From Trachelipus rathkii (Eukaryota > Arthropoda > Malacostraca > Isopoda > Trachelipodidae), in the NCBI GenBank assembly GCA_015478945.1, contig JABUQX010078903.1, positions 1 through 26,803 on the forward strand: a stretch of 26,803 nucleotides of DNA, read 5' to 3'. Every line of letters starts with the position of its first letter. Position 1 is the stretch's first letter. Of the stretch, positions 17,598-26,803 are shown piece by piece. A program made the position numbers and the translations under genes. The notes under the pieces were generated by a model. The model was not told where the DNA came from. It saw only the letters and a program-made list of their open reading frames with translations, and made no database searches.

Positions 17598-18960
17598 GAG
17601 ATCGGGAAAGAGCATCCGGCAACTATATTTTTAGGGCCCGATATATGGCGGATGTCAAAGTCATATTCATAGAGCTCCTCCATAGTCCTAGCTAACCTTC
17701 CGTCAACCAGACTCATATTGTGTAAATAGATGAGCGGCATATGGTCGGTATAGATAATGAATTTTATAACACGGAGGAAAGGTCTAAGGGATTTGACAGC
17801 CTTTTGTGCAATCATATTTCTCCTTCATTACTCCATTAATTTCTCGTGACTTTTTTGCGTTCATCTTAATCTCAGATAGATTCAATTAACTAATCATGCA
17901 GTTGATTTTTAAATATTTACAGTGGGATTTGGCATCCACATGTAGCTCCATGGGAGAAACCTCCGGACTATAATCAGGGAAACCTAACAATGTGGGATGG
18001 ACTAAAGCCTCTTTAAGTTGATCGAAGGCCTGCTGACACTCCGGCGTCCATTTAATGGATTTACCACCAGTCCTGGCATGATAAGGCTTACTGAATCTGA
18101 GAACAATTTGAATATGTCGCCTATAAAAGTTTACCATTCCCAGAAACTGCGTAATTGCTTTACCGAAGTGGGGACGGGAAATTCTAAAGCTCTTTGAGAT
18201 TTTTCTGAAAGGGGAAGTATACCAGTCTGTGATATTTGGTGACCCTAAAGAATTCACCTCAGAACGCCAAAGCTGGGTTTTACTGGGTTTAAGTTTGTAC
18301 CAGTTTTCTCTAGTGCAGAAATAGGACATCGATCCAGGTGGCTGGATGAATCATCTGTGTTTTCGACTGAGAATGGATATCATTTAATACTACATAAACC
18401 TCAGGACCAGGTATTCCTTCCTACGCAACATCAATACCAGTTGAATGTTTTGCCAGACCATTCTTTACACCAAAGGGCATTTTTAAATAGTACTGGGCAA
18501 ATGGAGTGGAGAAAGCAGTTTTTTCAACACTCCTCGGTTCCATTGACACTGATTATAACGCGGACCAGATTATTGTTGTAAAATATACAATTACCATAGC
18601 AATATATAAATCAATATCTATTTAGTTTAGGTAACAGGAAGGAAATCGGTCTAGTAAACACTATTAGTCGGTAATTCTATACATAACAGTACTTACCGTC
18701 AGGTTTTCGACAGGAACCACAGGAGCCTGAATAGGGGAATTTTACTAGGTCTAAATACTATCCTGCTCCAATAGTTATGACATTGTTTTTCTATTTTCTT
18801 GAGCCAAAGGGCGCCTGGAACGAGTACTGTAATCTCACAGGTCGGCCAGTTTCTTCTACCTCGATAGAGTGTGTGATATTAGTAGCCATTCCCAGTCATG
18901 GTCACCGAACGCGAGAGCTGATTTGTTTTAATAACACTGCGATTAATCATTTCTTTTCGA
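17598..18960 (-). pseudogene. Reverse transcriptase and RNase H of G2 pol (broken)
   Basis: Read right to left: 18960-18780 has the RT lead-in ('HSIEVEETGRPVRLQYSF'). 18780-18690 has remnants of the first fingers motif ('SPIQAPVVPV'). 18580-18340 has palm motifs in shifting frames ('KTAFSTPFAQYY', 'KMPFGVKNG'), with the catalytic box reduced to 'VVLNDI' near 18380, so one of the two aspartates is lost. 18329-17886 gives the connection ('FLGMVNFYRRHIQ', 'IKWTPECQQAFDQLKEALVH') and the RNase H start ('MELHVDA'). 17815-17598 gives the RNase H end ('IYTDHMPLIYLHNMS', 'RTMEELYEYDFDIRHISG') up to the G1 insertion. Part of RNase H is missing around 17815-17890. These domains copy element RNA into DNA and degrade the RNA strand; this copy cannot. 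Confidence 0.87.
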
Positions 18961-18969
18961 GGTCAGAGA

Positions 18970-19577
18970 TTAGGAATATCGCCAAAGCAAAACTCTCCCA
19001 CTTAGTGGAGGACATACGTCTGCTTTAAAGTTGATTTCGGAATTCACCGCCTCTATTGGCCGAGTAGTAATTTGAAGAATATCTTCTTCCAGAGAAAACA
19101 AGTTACCCACTACCATACCTTTTCTATAATAGTGAGGTGTATCAGAAGGATTAAATAGAGCGATCCTACAAGAGTCTCTCAAATCCAATACACTCGGGAT
19201 TGGAACAACAGGTCCCATTGGCTCTGCTTGAAACCTACCAAGGAAGAGATTTCAGATGAAGGACAACTTACATCCACCATCTGACAGGAAAAAGGGGGAC
19301 AATTAATGGAATTTACCGTGACACATTTATAAAAAGGGATTTTTAGACTCTCATCCCTAGCTATGGAATCTATACAATCATCAGTTCTATGTACTAATTC
19401 CCGCGTAGTTAAGTCTGGGAGAAGGTCATTTTCTTTCAAGGCGACAGCTCCCAAAACTAGCGGAGCTGGCATAAATTCCTGGGGAACCACCAACAAAATG
19501 ACGGGCTTAGACACATAATCACTGTCAGGGAAGTGCAAGTTACATTCAGTAAGTCGATAGGTACATGAATGTTTCAC
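18970..19577 (-). pseudogene. Protease-to-RT linker of G2 pol
   Basis: Two overlapping open segments (19577-19179 and 19218-18970) encode 'LLVVPQEFMPAPLVLGAVAL' and then 'IPSVLDLRDSCRIALFNPSD' with 'GMVVGNLFSL'. This Val-Pro/Leu-Gly and 'N-P-S-x-x-P...G-x-x-V-G-x-L' pattern is typical of the region after retropepsin in Ty3/gypsy Pol. A one-base shift separates the halves. It is the reference for spotting the inverted equivalent in G1. Confidence 0.72.
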
Positions 19578-19661
19578 GGACCCAGACCACTGATGGCGTT
19601 AAATTTTATATCACAGAGGGCGCGTAAGGCGCAAGTTTTTTTCATGTACGCATCAGTTATT

Positions 19662-19928
19662 TCAGTGCTGATCTAAATAATTCCACTCCAGCTTGTCTAC
19701 CATACACCCATAGAAGCCAGAGCTGTTGGGTACCAAAGCGACTGAAACAATCAGAGGGTCGTCCTTGAAAGTACAATGGACTACCATCGTCCTTAAGGGA
19801 TTTTCTAAGGGTCTATTTATTTCTAATGGAGGTCGTTCGGAGGATTTCTCGGGGGTAATTTTAGAAGTTTTAAAATTTTCTGCGCCTCCATCATCATTGA
19901 CTGAGTCTATCAAAGGGTTATTCTCCAC
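19662..19928 (-). pseudogene. Protease remnant of G2 pol
   Basis: The segment has 'DDPLIVSVALVPNSSGFYGC' followed by 'MVDKLEW'. It aligns with the G1 protease (same spacing of 'DPLIV' and the 'NSS...Y.C.VD' strand). The D-S-G-A active site is broken straight after its Asp by a frameshift, and the rest of the domain is lost. Confidence 0.75.
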
Positions 19929-19936
19929 CAGGGGAC

Positions 19937-22247
19937 TCAGTTCCGGGGAGACCAGGAGTTTAAAGGAGGATCATACCGTACCTCATCATTCGCGCATGGA
20001 TTTAAAATTTTCCTTGAAGGGAGGGACGGTTCTACTTGCTTGGACGATGGAGACCTGTGATTTGTCGAATGATTAGAAGAATACGACCTGGAATATACTC
20101 TTTCTAGGGGAACATTTCTATGGGAAGAAGGTTCTTTGTAAGGATTAGGGGACTGGGGAGGAGCACTGTGTGAACACCTCATCCCAGCGTGAGGCCCACC
20201 GCAAAAGGGACAGACTACTTTTCTAATATTCGGGGAAGAAGAAGAAGGAGAATTCCTAGATCGACAGTTGGCCCTGATGTGACCTTTCTTTTTGCAGTAA
20301 CTGCATACTCCAAGATATTTGTAACACTCCTTCATGGAGTGACCTGTTTTTTCACAGTAGTGACACAACATTTCTCCAGTCATCAGCCTTAGGACGGTTC
20401 TGTGAATTCGAATTATGGTCATGACTAACTGTATTATCATGGTTTTTGTAACTATTGGTGGAGTCACGATAGTAACGACTACCACTATTTCGTTCTGGGG
20501 GACTACTTTTATTCTTATGGACCTGACGATGATTATTTTTGGATTTAGGCTTACGTTGTTCGACTTTGTGATGCAAAACATCAGTCCATCCAGGAAGTGC
20601 AGTATTTATCTGGATCACGGATTCCAGCACATTCATCTAGTTCTATTTCTTTCGGTCTTTCGGGCATAGTTGATTTGTCGGACCTCAATTGGGGTTGATT
20701 GGGAAATGGAATTCGGGAAAGCAGTATTCTCACTGTCTAAAGAATCTGCAAAATTCACTTTTCCCATGAAGCTCTACTATAACCGCCAACTCTCTGCATT
20801 TTAATATATTGAGGACAATGTTTCAATATAGGAGGCAAACTACAAAGGACAAGCTATTCTAAGGGAATCATGATATCTCATAATCGTTTGTTCCATGTAT
20901 GCTTGAACTAAGCCAGGCGTTTTCCAAACCGAAGGGCAAAACATTTGATGCTCTCATTGGGGTATGATGACTGCATGATCTTTCTGTTATCTGTATTTCT
21001 TTTTTCTTTCAATTCTCATCTCGATACCACGTACTACAATTAATCTCCGTACAGAGAAGTTATTCACGGTCATCTTTTATGATTTTCGGTATATATGAAG
21101 AAATTTGCCTTCTAACTGTCGACCAAGCAGTCTTAACCATTGTGATGGGCATATGGATATGAAGGCTACAAGTAAGCCTCAAATCAGCCAAAGTAGACTA
21201 GAGATCTTGTTCTGATTGCATATTTAATTTACCAGGGTTCCCCACCTTAAGTTTTCTGAGAGTTCTTAATAACTTTGTAAGAAGCACAATGGCTTCCTCC
21301 AGCATGTCAAGCCTCTGTTTCATGTGTGGCCCTGAATACATGGAAGGTTCATCACTTTCTGGAATACGGCGTTCAGAAGGTCGTTGAGATAATCCTTGTG
21401 GGAAACAACCAGAATACGACCTAGGGTCAGTTGAAAACATCTGGTGCTCCGGATATTGATTTAAGGGAATTTGGTCTCAGTGGGGTTGTAGTAATTTATT
21501 ATATTTTTCAGAGAAGTCAGACTCTCCTCTATTTCTAGGGAATAAAGAATCTCTATTGCCTCTACCCAAGTCGGAATTTCTAAAGAGAGACTAAGGTTGG
21601 GTAAAGAAATTTACTGGGGGTTTAGAATTATGAAGAAGATTGGGATTAGGAAGAAGTTTAGGGTTAGGAAGAAGAGTAGGATTAGAAAGAAATTGATTTT
21701 TAGTATTTTCTACATAACTGGGTGGATTATGCATAAAAGGTTTGGATCGTGTTTGAAATTGGGAAACTAAGGAAGGTTTATAATCACGATCATATAAAGA
21801 AGTGGTATTTTTAGTCGTTTGCAAATAATGGGAATCGAAGCCAGAGGGGATACCTTGTCCTCGATCATGGAACATTCTGTTTTCTGCATTACTGACTGTA
21901 TCATTTACTTGAGCCAATTGCCATTCACTTATCAATTTATCCATATTAGTTTAATCAATAAGGTATCCATTTCGGACATTAAAAGGTTTGTCAGAGTTGG
22001 AACAAAATGTAAGTCAGAGTTGGTACCTAAGGGTATATCAGAGTTGGAAACTTCTACCATGTCTTTATTTTCACTTTACTCTACATTCATTTTAATTTTA
22101 TATTTTATTATTATCATCACGCAGACGCTGGTCTAAACGTGGATCTAAAGCGACAGCTGCAAGAGATGGATCGAAGTCCACAGCCTCTTGGCTATCAGAA
22201 CCTGTGCTTGTTTCCAAGTCTTTGAGTTGATTATTTTTTTCTGACAT
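19937..22247 (-). pseudogene. gag: gag of G2 (fragmented)
   Basis: An ATG at 22247 opens an acidic 49-residue segment ('DSQEAVDFDPSLAAVALDPR') ending at 22098. Segment 21944-21591 is an Asn/Pro-rich linker with tandem 'LLPNPK'-like repeats. Segment 21440-21198 starts the capsid ('LDMLEEAIVLLTKLLRTLRK', 'SEQDL'), matching the G1 capsid lead-in; the rest of the capsid is scrambled to ~20700. Segment 20669-19937 is the nucleocapsid, with two adjacent CX2CX4HX4C knuckles ('CHYCEKTGHSMKEC', 'CSYCKKKGHIRANC') and a third, CX2CX3HX4C ('CPFCGGPHAGMRC'). Frame changes occur near 20580 and elsewhere. It is the structural protein of the element, defunct here. Confidence 0.82.
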
Positions 22248-22446
22248 TTTATTTTCTTTAAGTTCAAAATAAAGAATTTCAAAGTATTGGGGGTTATTAA
22301 CTACTAACTCTCGAATCTGTCAATGTAGTACAAAAGAAAAAATTTAATCGAAGATAAACTGAAGAGAATAGATGATTTTTCCAAAAAAAATAAATGACGA
22401 TGTGAGCGAGAGTCACAATCCTTGTGCACGCAAGCGCGGAACTCAG

Positions 22447-22464
22447 AGTCCTTTTCGAGCACCA
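22447..22464 (-). promoter_or_regulatory. Decayed tRNA-Lys-like primer-binding site of G2
   Basis: The minus strand reads TGGTGCTCGAAAAGGACT, 12 nt after the LTR end at 22477. Against the G1 site (TGGCGCCCGAACAGGGAC) it differs by two C-to-T changes, one C-to-A and a missing G. That fits decay of the same tRNA-Lys site. Confidence 0.6.
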
Positions 22465-22476
22465 TTAATTATTTGT

Positions 22477-24276
22477 TGGCGGAGAGAAGCAAGCTTGGGA
22501 CCGACAATCGTACCTGCTTTGAGGTGCCTCTCTCCACTAATTCTCGTAGAGTCGAAGGTCGAAAAAAACGAAGATTTCGAAGGTCAAAATAGAAAATAAT
22601 ACGTCGATGAGATTTTTGTGATGTTCTAAAGACGTGGTTTGAATGTCTAGTAAGAACACAGGCAACCAACTGACACCATCAGATTTAATACGGAGCAGGT
22701 TAGGCTTTTCCGTAACGGAGGGAGTTAATCCAGGGACTCCGTTGGCCTGCTTATGTGACATTCGAGAGGATTGTGAGTTTTTTAAATATATAACATTGTG
22801 ATAAAATCTACAGATCCTGCCCGATAATGGTTTAGTAATTATGTAGATCGTTCCCCCCGGAATTCTTCCCCTCCCGTAAGGGTTTTTTTGTTTTTTTATA
22901 AATTCTGCGTCGATAGAGAGTTTCTTTGAAGATTAGATATATAGTTCAAGGTTAAACATCAATTAGCTCAAAGATATTGGAACACATAAAAAGGTTTTAT
23001 CTTTATTTAAAGTCGCGTCATTTAATTAAAATAATTGGGATGGTGTTGTGAAGATTCATTATAACTAATCAATCCCCAAGACTATATTGGTAATAAAAGG
23101 ATATGAGTTTAAATAGATAATATATACTTATGGATTAGTTAAATAACATTGGGAAAATAATACAAAGGGTTAATGTATCAAATATGGTAAAGGCGCAGAC
23201 AGCTTGGAATCAGATCGAGAGGGGAAACCGAACGCTTCCAAATATTGGCGCATGCATTATGAAAGGTATAAGGAGATATGACATTCTAAACTCAAAAAGA
23301 AAATCAGGTGACGAGACTTTAATGAGATTTACTGGTGATTAAGTGGGTCCAATTGAGAAAGTATGATTCAGGATGATATCACAACGGTTAGGTAAAGACG
23401 GCGAGGAGAAAAGATTCAGGATTGAATCCCAGATTAAAATCAAAAACAATGCAAGAGGATTCAGGAATGAATCCCAAAATTTGAACGTAGCCCAGAAAGC
23501 AAGAATTCCAGGATGAATCCCAGCTTTCGAATCAGGAGATGGATTCAGGAATGAATCCAGCCGTAAAAACCCTGTTAAAAAATACACAGTAATTGGTATT
23601 TGCATCATACTTTCTATTTAACATATTTTATAATCAAAGTATGATTACATGGATCTATGTATGTTAAGAAACCTACCCTGGTATGTCCAAGGGTTTCTTC
23701 CAGTTGGGTGGACATAGGTGAATGTGTAATGGTTTCTAACAAGACAGCAAACTGTAAACAAAATGTCCAGTTTACTACCTTACATCAATATAAAATTTAT
23801 AGTTTTTTTTACTTTAATATTATTATATAAGTTACATTAGGTTTCTTTGTTTTAATTTACTTGAAAATAGATATAATGTCTTTTCAAGGTCTTCGATGGA
23901 TTCAATTTTGTAACTGAGCACAACTATGGGTTTATACAATCATATGTGCTCCTTGCTATTTATTATTGGTTTTACTTTTATTTATATATACAATTTTAAC
24001 CAATACTCATCAACAAAATAATATATTCATGAAGGGTTATTACTAGAAAAAGAAAATACAATTAGAGTATCATGAAATATTACCAAGGTTGATCATAACT
24101 GAAGCCATATATAAAATCATCGTCCAGGCTGAATCACAGTCCAGACTGGTTAAATACGAAATTAAACCTAAGTATTTCTTATGATTAAAATATTGAATTA
24201 CCAATTGACACATTAAGCCTTTACCTTAGTTGTCAATAAACACAACTTATGCACGATCAATATCTCCCTTATATCA
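22477..24276 (-). repeat. 5' LTR of G2
   Basis: Partner of 617-2780, in the minus orientation. Minus-strand ends are TGATATAAGG at 24276 and ...CTCCGCCA at 22477. It has the 'AACGGAG...CTCCGTT' inverted repeat (near 22713-22742), one copy of the unit duplicated in the other LTR, and the GATTCAGGAATGAATC array (23365-23560). From ~23870 to 24165 it is nearly identical to the other LTR; 22800-23560 is full of one-base indels against it. Confidence 0.85.
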
Positions 24277-24277
24277 C

Positions 24278-24370
24278 TTGTTTTTTTTCTTACGCAATTT
24301 TCTATTTTAATCTTTTTTGCTTGTTTTTTTCCTCATTAGAATATTATAATACTTTGATTTATCTCCTCAT
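24278..24370. repeat. Right copy of the ~92-bp copia duplication flanking G2
   Basis: Repeats 521-612 with a few substitutions and small indels (for example AGAATATTATAAT against AGAATGAGTATAAT). It lies immediately outside the G2 LTR and then runs on into upstream copia sequence. Confidence 0.75.
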
Positions 24371-24904
24371 ACTCATCTTTCCTATCTATTTTCATCTATT
24401 GTTCCTCACTTTCAATCCAATTGCTCCTCAATTGCTATTTCTTCTTTCAATTAACATCTAATCTCATTTATATTTTTTCAAAAATTCTTATCAAATCTAT
24501 ATCCTAATTTATTCCCTATTTGTAGTATTCAAAATTGCGTATGGTTATAATATCTATTATAATTTTTTACTAGTTTTGGCTTCGCCATTAGATCTCCTTA
24601 ATCACATAAAATCATACAAATTCAAGTTCTTTAATTTCATTTCATAGTATTTACAAGTTTTCACATTTTTTGGATCAAATTTCTTCATATTCATCAATTG
24701 ATGTCATTTCTTCTTCTTCATCTGCAGTTTGATTTCATTTTCATTATCAGTCTCATTATCCATAATTTTTTACCTATTATTTCTTCTGTATCATTACCAT
24801 TCTCGTTTATCTATCATATTTTCATTCCTTTCTTCATCATATTCTATCCTCTTTCATCTTCTTTATCTTCAATTTCTTTTGTTTTTTTTTAAACTACTTT
24901 TTTG
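24371..24904 (-). pseudogene. Copia integrase-to-RT linker
   Basis: The minus strand is AT-rich with short acidic open stretches ('DEEEEMTSIDEYEE' near 24690-24720), the usual character of the linker between integrase and RT in copia Pol. No domain is visible. Plus-strand ORFs here are Phe/Leu/Ser-rich antisense artefacts. Confidence 0.45.
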
Positions 24905-25900
24905 AATTCTTGTTAAATGAACTTTTGATACAGCTCTTAAGGTACCTCATGTTTTTTACTATGATGGTTTTTTTCCATCTACACATTATTTTAGCTGGTC
25001 TCTCCAATTCTTTATCAATGTTTGCTTTTGTAATATACTTTCTTCACTATATTTATATCTTTTTGACAATGTGTTTCTTATTTGACTTCTTAATCCAGCC
25101 CTTTTTCTTTAAAGTAATTCATGATTTGAAAACCCGTTTCATATTCATAATTTCCTTTAATCATGTCATCGCTCATGCGCGGTGCGCAGGGAATATCTAC
25201 GGTATTATAATCAACCATGTGTTGTATTGCTACATTTCTTCCAAAAATAGGTATATTCTTTGCGATCCAACAGTAATTTTGTTAGTCCATTCTTTAGCAA
25301 AAATTGCCCATGCATACTATTCTTTCTGTCATGTCCTTCCTGTTTTAAACTTGTATTATGATTCTTTAAGTAACCCTACTACCTTTTCACATAAAACATT
25401 ACTCCATTGGCTTCGTAAGCCGCCGTTCGCGTTAATCTTATATTCATGGTTCATTGTTGATGGTTCCACAATATCTTCATTTTGAAATTCTCTTCCTGCA
25501 TCAGACATAATGCCACTAACATTGCCGAAAGTAAATAATACCAATTTTTCATATAACTTTCTATAATTTTCTTACTGGTTTTATTTTTTACCATACTGCC
25601 TGTGTATTATCTTGTTGCTGTCCTATTATTTACTAAAAATTTATTTATTCTCAATTCGCAACATCTAATTGAATTATTTCATTAAACTTGCTTGCTAATG
25701 GCAAACCACCACAGGCCTTGGTGGAGTTTTCTATATTTTTTACATATTTTCACATTCTCTCACAATTTTCTCCAATTCTTTTATTACATTATTCCAAAAA
25801 TCTCTTCATTTACTTGTTTTACATTAGCATATTTTATAATTGTTTTGAAATAATTTTTTCTATTCACATGGGCTATATCGATTGATGTATTTTTTCAATT
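24905..25900 (-). pseudogene. Ty1/copia integrase of the outer element (broken)
   Basis: Read right to left in several frames. A zinc-site end and lead-in ('ICKKYRKTPPRPVV' then 'LPLASKFNEIIQLDV', ~25780-25660) contain the first catalytic Asp. 'IMSDAGREFQNED' (~25510-25475) carries the second Asp in the DNGxEF-like motif. 'QWSNVLCEKVVGLLKES' (~25410-25356) has the Glu-bearing helix. C-terminal strands end in a 'SKVHLTRIQ'-like motif near 24905. This set is typical of copia integrases. Multiple frameshifts and stops inactivate it. It would have inserted element cDNA. Confidence 0.78.
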
Positions 25901-26008
25901 TTTCTTTTCTATCCTTTTGGTTTTAAATCCAATTTTCTTTTAAATTGACTGATCCAACATGTTTTCCTTTTGTTTTTTTATTCAATAAATATGCAGAATG
26001 TCTCTTCA

Positions 26009-26362
26009 TTATCCAAATGTTTGCACTTTCTGTAGATTCAAATCACAAATATCATACAGTTCCATCTTCAATATTAATTTTTTAATTTCAAGTTTTATAA
26101 TAGCTGATTTACCCAGTAATAAAGGTATATCACCCTCTATTACATTGATTTTTAAATCAAAACTCTTTCCTTTGATTTTACAAGGCAATAATATTTCTTT
26201 TAATATTTTATATTCTGTTTTTTCAAATACAAAACAACCATTTTTAAACTTTTGTGTGTCTTTTATATATTGTAATTTCTCATCAGTTAATCCACTAATC
26301 AATCTTGTTAATCCTAATTCTCCAATTACTGTCTCTATACTTCCTGTATCTATAATAGCCAT
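26009..26362 (-). CDS. Ty1/copia protease domain (fragment of pol)
   Basis: A 117-codon open segment begins 'MAIIDTGSIETVIG', with Asp-Thr-Gly as the retropepsin active site. It continues through 'FVFEKTEYKIL' and ends with 'IPLLLGKSAI', the Ile-Pro-Leu-Leu-Leu strand characteristic of copia proteases. It lies between the zinc knuckle (26597-26635) and integrase, the expected copia order. It is part of a polyprotein, so the Met at 26362 need not be a start. It is the best-preserved piece of this element. Confidence 0.82.
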   Translation of the reverse strand: MAIIDTGSIETVIGELGLTRLISGLTDEKLQYIKDTQKFKNGCFVFEKTEYKILKEILLPCKIKGKSFDLKINVIEGDIPLLLGKSAIIKLEIKKLILKMELYDICDLNLQKVQTFG

Positions 26363-26596
26363 TATATCTTCTTGATATTTAATTTTTTTACAGTCAGTAT
26401 ATTCTTCATTATTATTGAAAAAATGTTTAATTATTTTTTCTTTCTACTAATTCTCTTTCTAATCATTTCTTCTTACTTATGTTTCTGTACCAAATCATGG
26501 AGGTAATTTTTCTAAAATATTGTTTTTCATTATTTTTTTTTCTATGAAAAAATATAGATTTATTATTTTTTTCCTTCTATTTGTTCATTTTCTTTA

Positions 26597-26635
26597 GCAA
26601 TTTTTCCATTGGTGTCCTTTTTTACATTTTCAACA
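26597..26635 (-). pseudogene. Copia Gag zinc knuckle (degenerate)
   Basis: The minus strand has Cys, two codons (one a TGA), Cys, three residues, then 'HQWKNC'. This is a CCHC knuckle with a stop at what is often Trp and one residue missing. It sits directly upstream of the protease as in intact copia elements. The rest of gag (26636-26803) is not readable. Confidence 0.55.
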
Positions 26636-26803
26636 CACATTATTATATTCTTTATTCCAATAGCAATCTTCTGTTTAAATGATTATTTACGTTACAAATA
26701 CACATTTATTTGAAATTGAAATGTTATTTTATTTCTCTCCAGTAACATTCATCATTATTTTGATTATTAAAATCAAATTCAGAATTTATTATTATTATTA
26801 TTG

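Larger units (their letters stand above)
617..24276 (-). mobile_element. G2: decayed Ty3/gypsy LTR retrotransposon, itself interrupted by G1 (6408-17593)
   Basis: G2 is a minus-strand gypsy element inserted in the copia element. Two related LTRs bound it (22477-24276 and 617-2780). Between them, reading right to left, are a primer-binding site, gag with zinc knuckles, a protease remnant, the protease-RT linker, reverse transcriptase, RNase H, an OTU-like domain and an SGNH-like gene, followed by a purine tract beside the 3' LTR. G1 inserted between RNase H and OTU; once G1 and one copy of its ACGG target duplication are removed, the pol reading frame runs across the site. I see no integrase in the 1.7 kb between the OTU domain and the SGNH-like gene. 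Every coding segment carries frameshifts or stops, so this copy is dead. Confidence 0.88.

Noticed and set aside
24249..25485. Plus-strand ORFs rich in Phe, Ile and Leu that look like membrane proteins
   Set aside because: They are antisense of AT-rich copia pol; the minus strand shows integrase motifs in the same place.

Overview
This is repeat-dense, AT-rich, eukaryotic DNA, most likely from an invertebrate animal. It contains no bacterial-style operons, no RNA genes, and no host gene I can support. Nearly everything comes from three LTR retrotransposons nested inside one another. The animal assignment is an inference from the element types: a Ty1/copia lineage with an HVDD polymerase box and Ty3/gypsy elements with an OTU-like insert and a tRNA-Lys primer site.

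Layout. (1) The outer layer is a decayed Ty1/copia element on the minus strand. Its zinc knuckle, protease and integrase lie at 24277-26803 and its reverse transcriptase at 1-616. (2) A decayed Ty3/gypsy element, here called G2, sits inside it on the minus strand (617-24276). Its 5' LTR is 22477-24276, then a tRNA-Lys-like primer site, gag (22247-19937), protease, reverse transcriptase and RNase H (to 17598). After the interruption come an OTU-like domain (6407-5974), an AT-rich stretch, a frameshifted SGNH-hydrolase-like gene (4291-2947), a purine tract and the 3' LTR (2780-617). (3) A younger Ty3/gypsy element, G1, lies on the plus strand (6408-17593) inside the G2 pol gene. It has ~1.48-kb LTRs, TGTAGG/CCTACA tips, a 4-bp target duplication (ACGG) and an 18-nt primer site matching tRNA-Lys3. 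Its gag is frameshifted. It keeps a protease and a complete integrase with a long C-terminal tail, but no reverse transcriptase or RNase H. A 424-residue intact SGNH-like gene lies just upstream of its 3' LTR.

The main point of interest is the SGNH-like gene. It sits in the env position of two divergent gypsy elements, keeps a Gly-x-Ser-Glu motif near the N-terminus and an Asp-Gly-x-His motif at the end of the domain, and carries a disordered linker and a C-terminal helical segment in both. A strong 3' splice site lies 1 nt before its start codon in G1, which suggests expression from a spliced subgenomic RNA. In G1 it is the most intact gene apart from the integrase core, even though that element has lost its polymerase and must be mobilised in trans. 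Other oddities are the OTU-like domain with its catalytic cysteine replaced, a local inversion in G1, a ~92-bp duplication flanking G2, and uneven divergence between the G2 LTRs.
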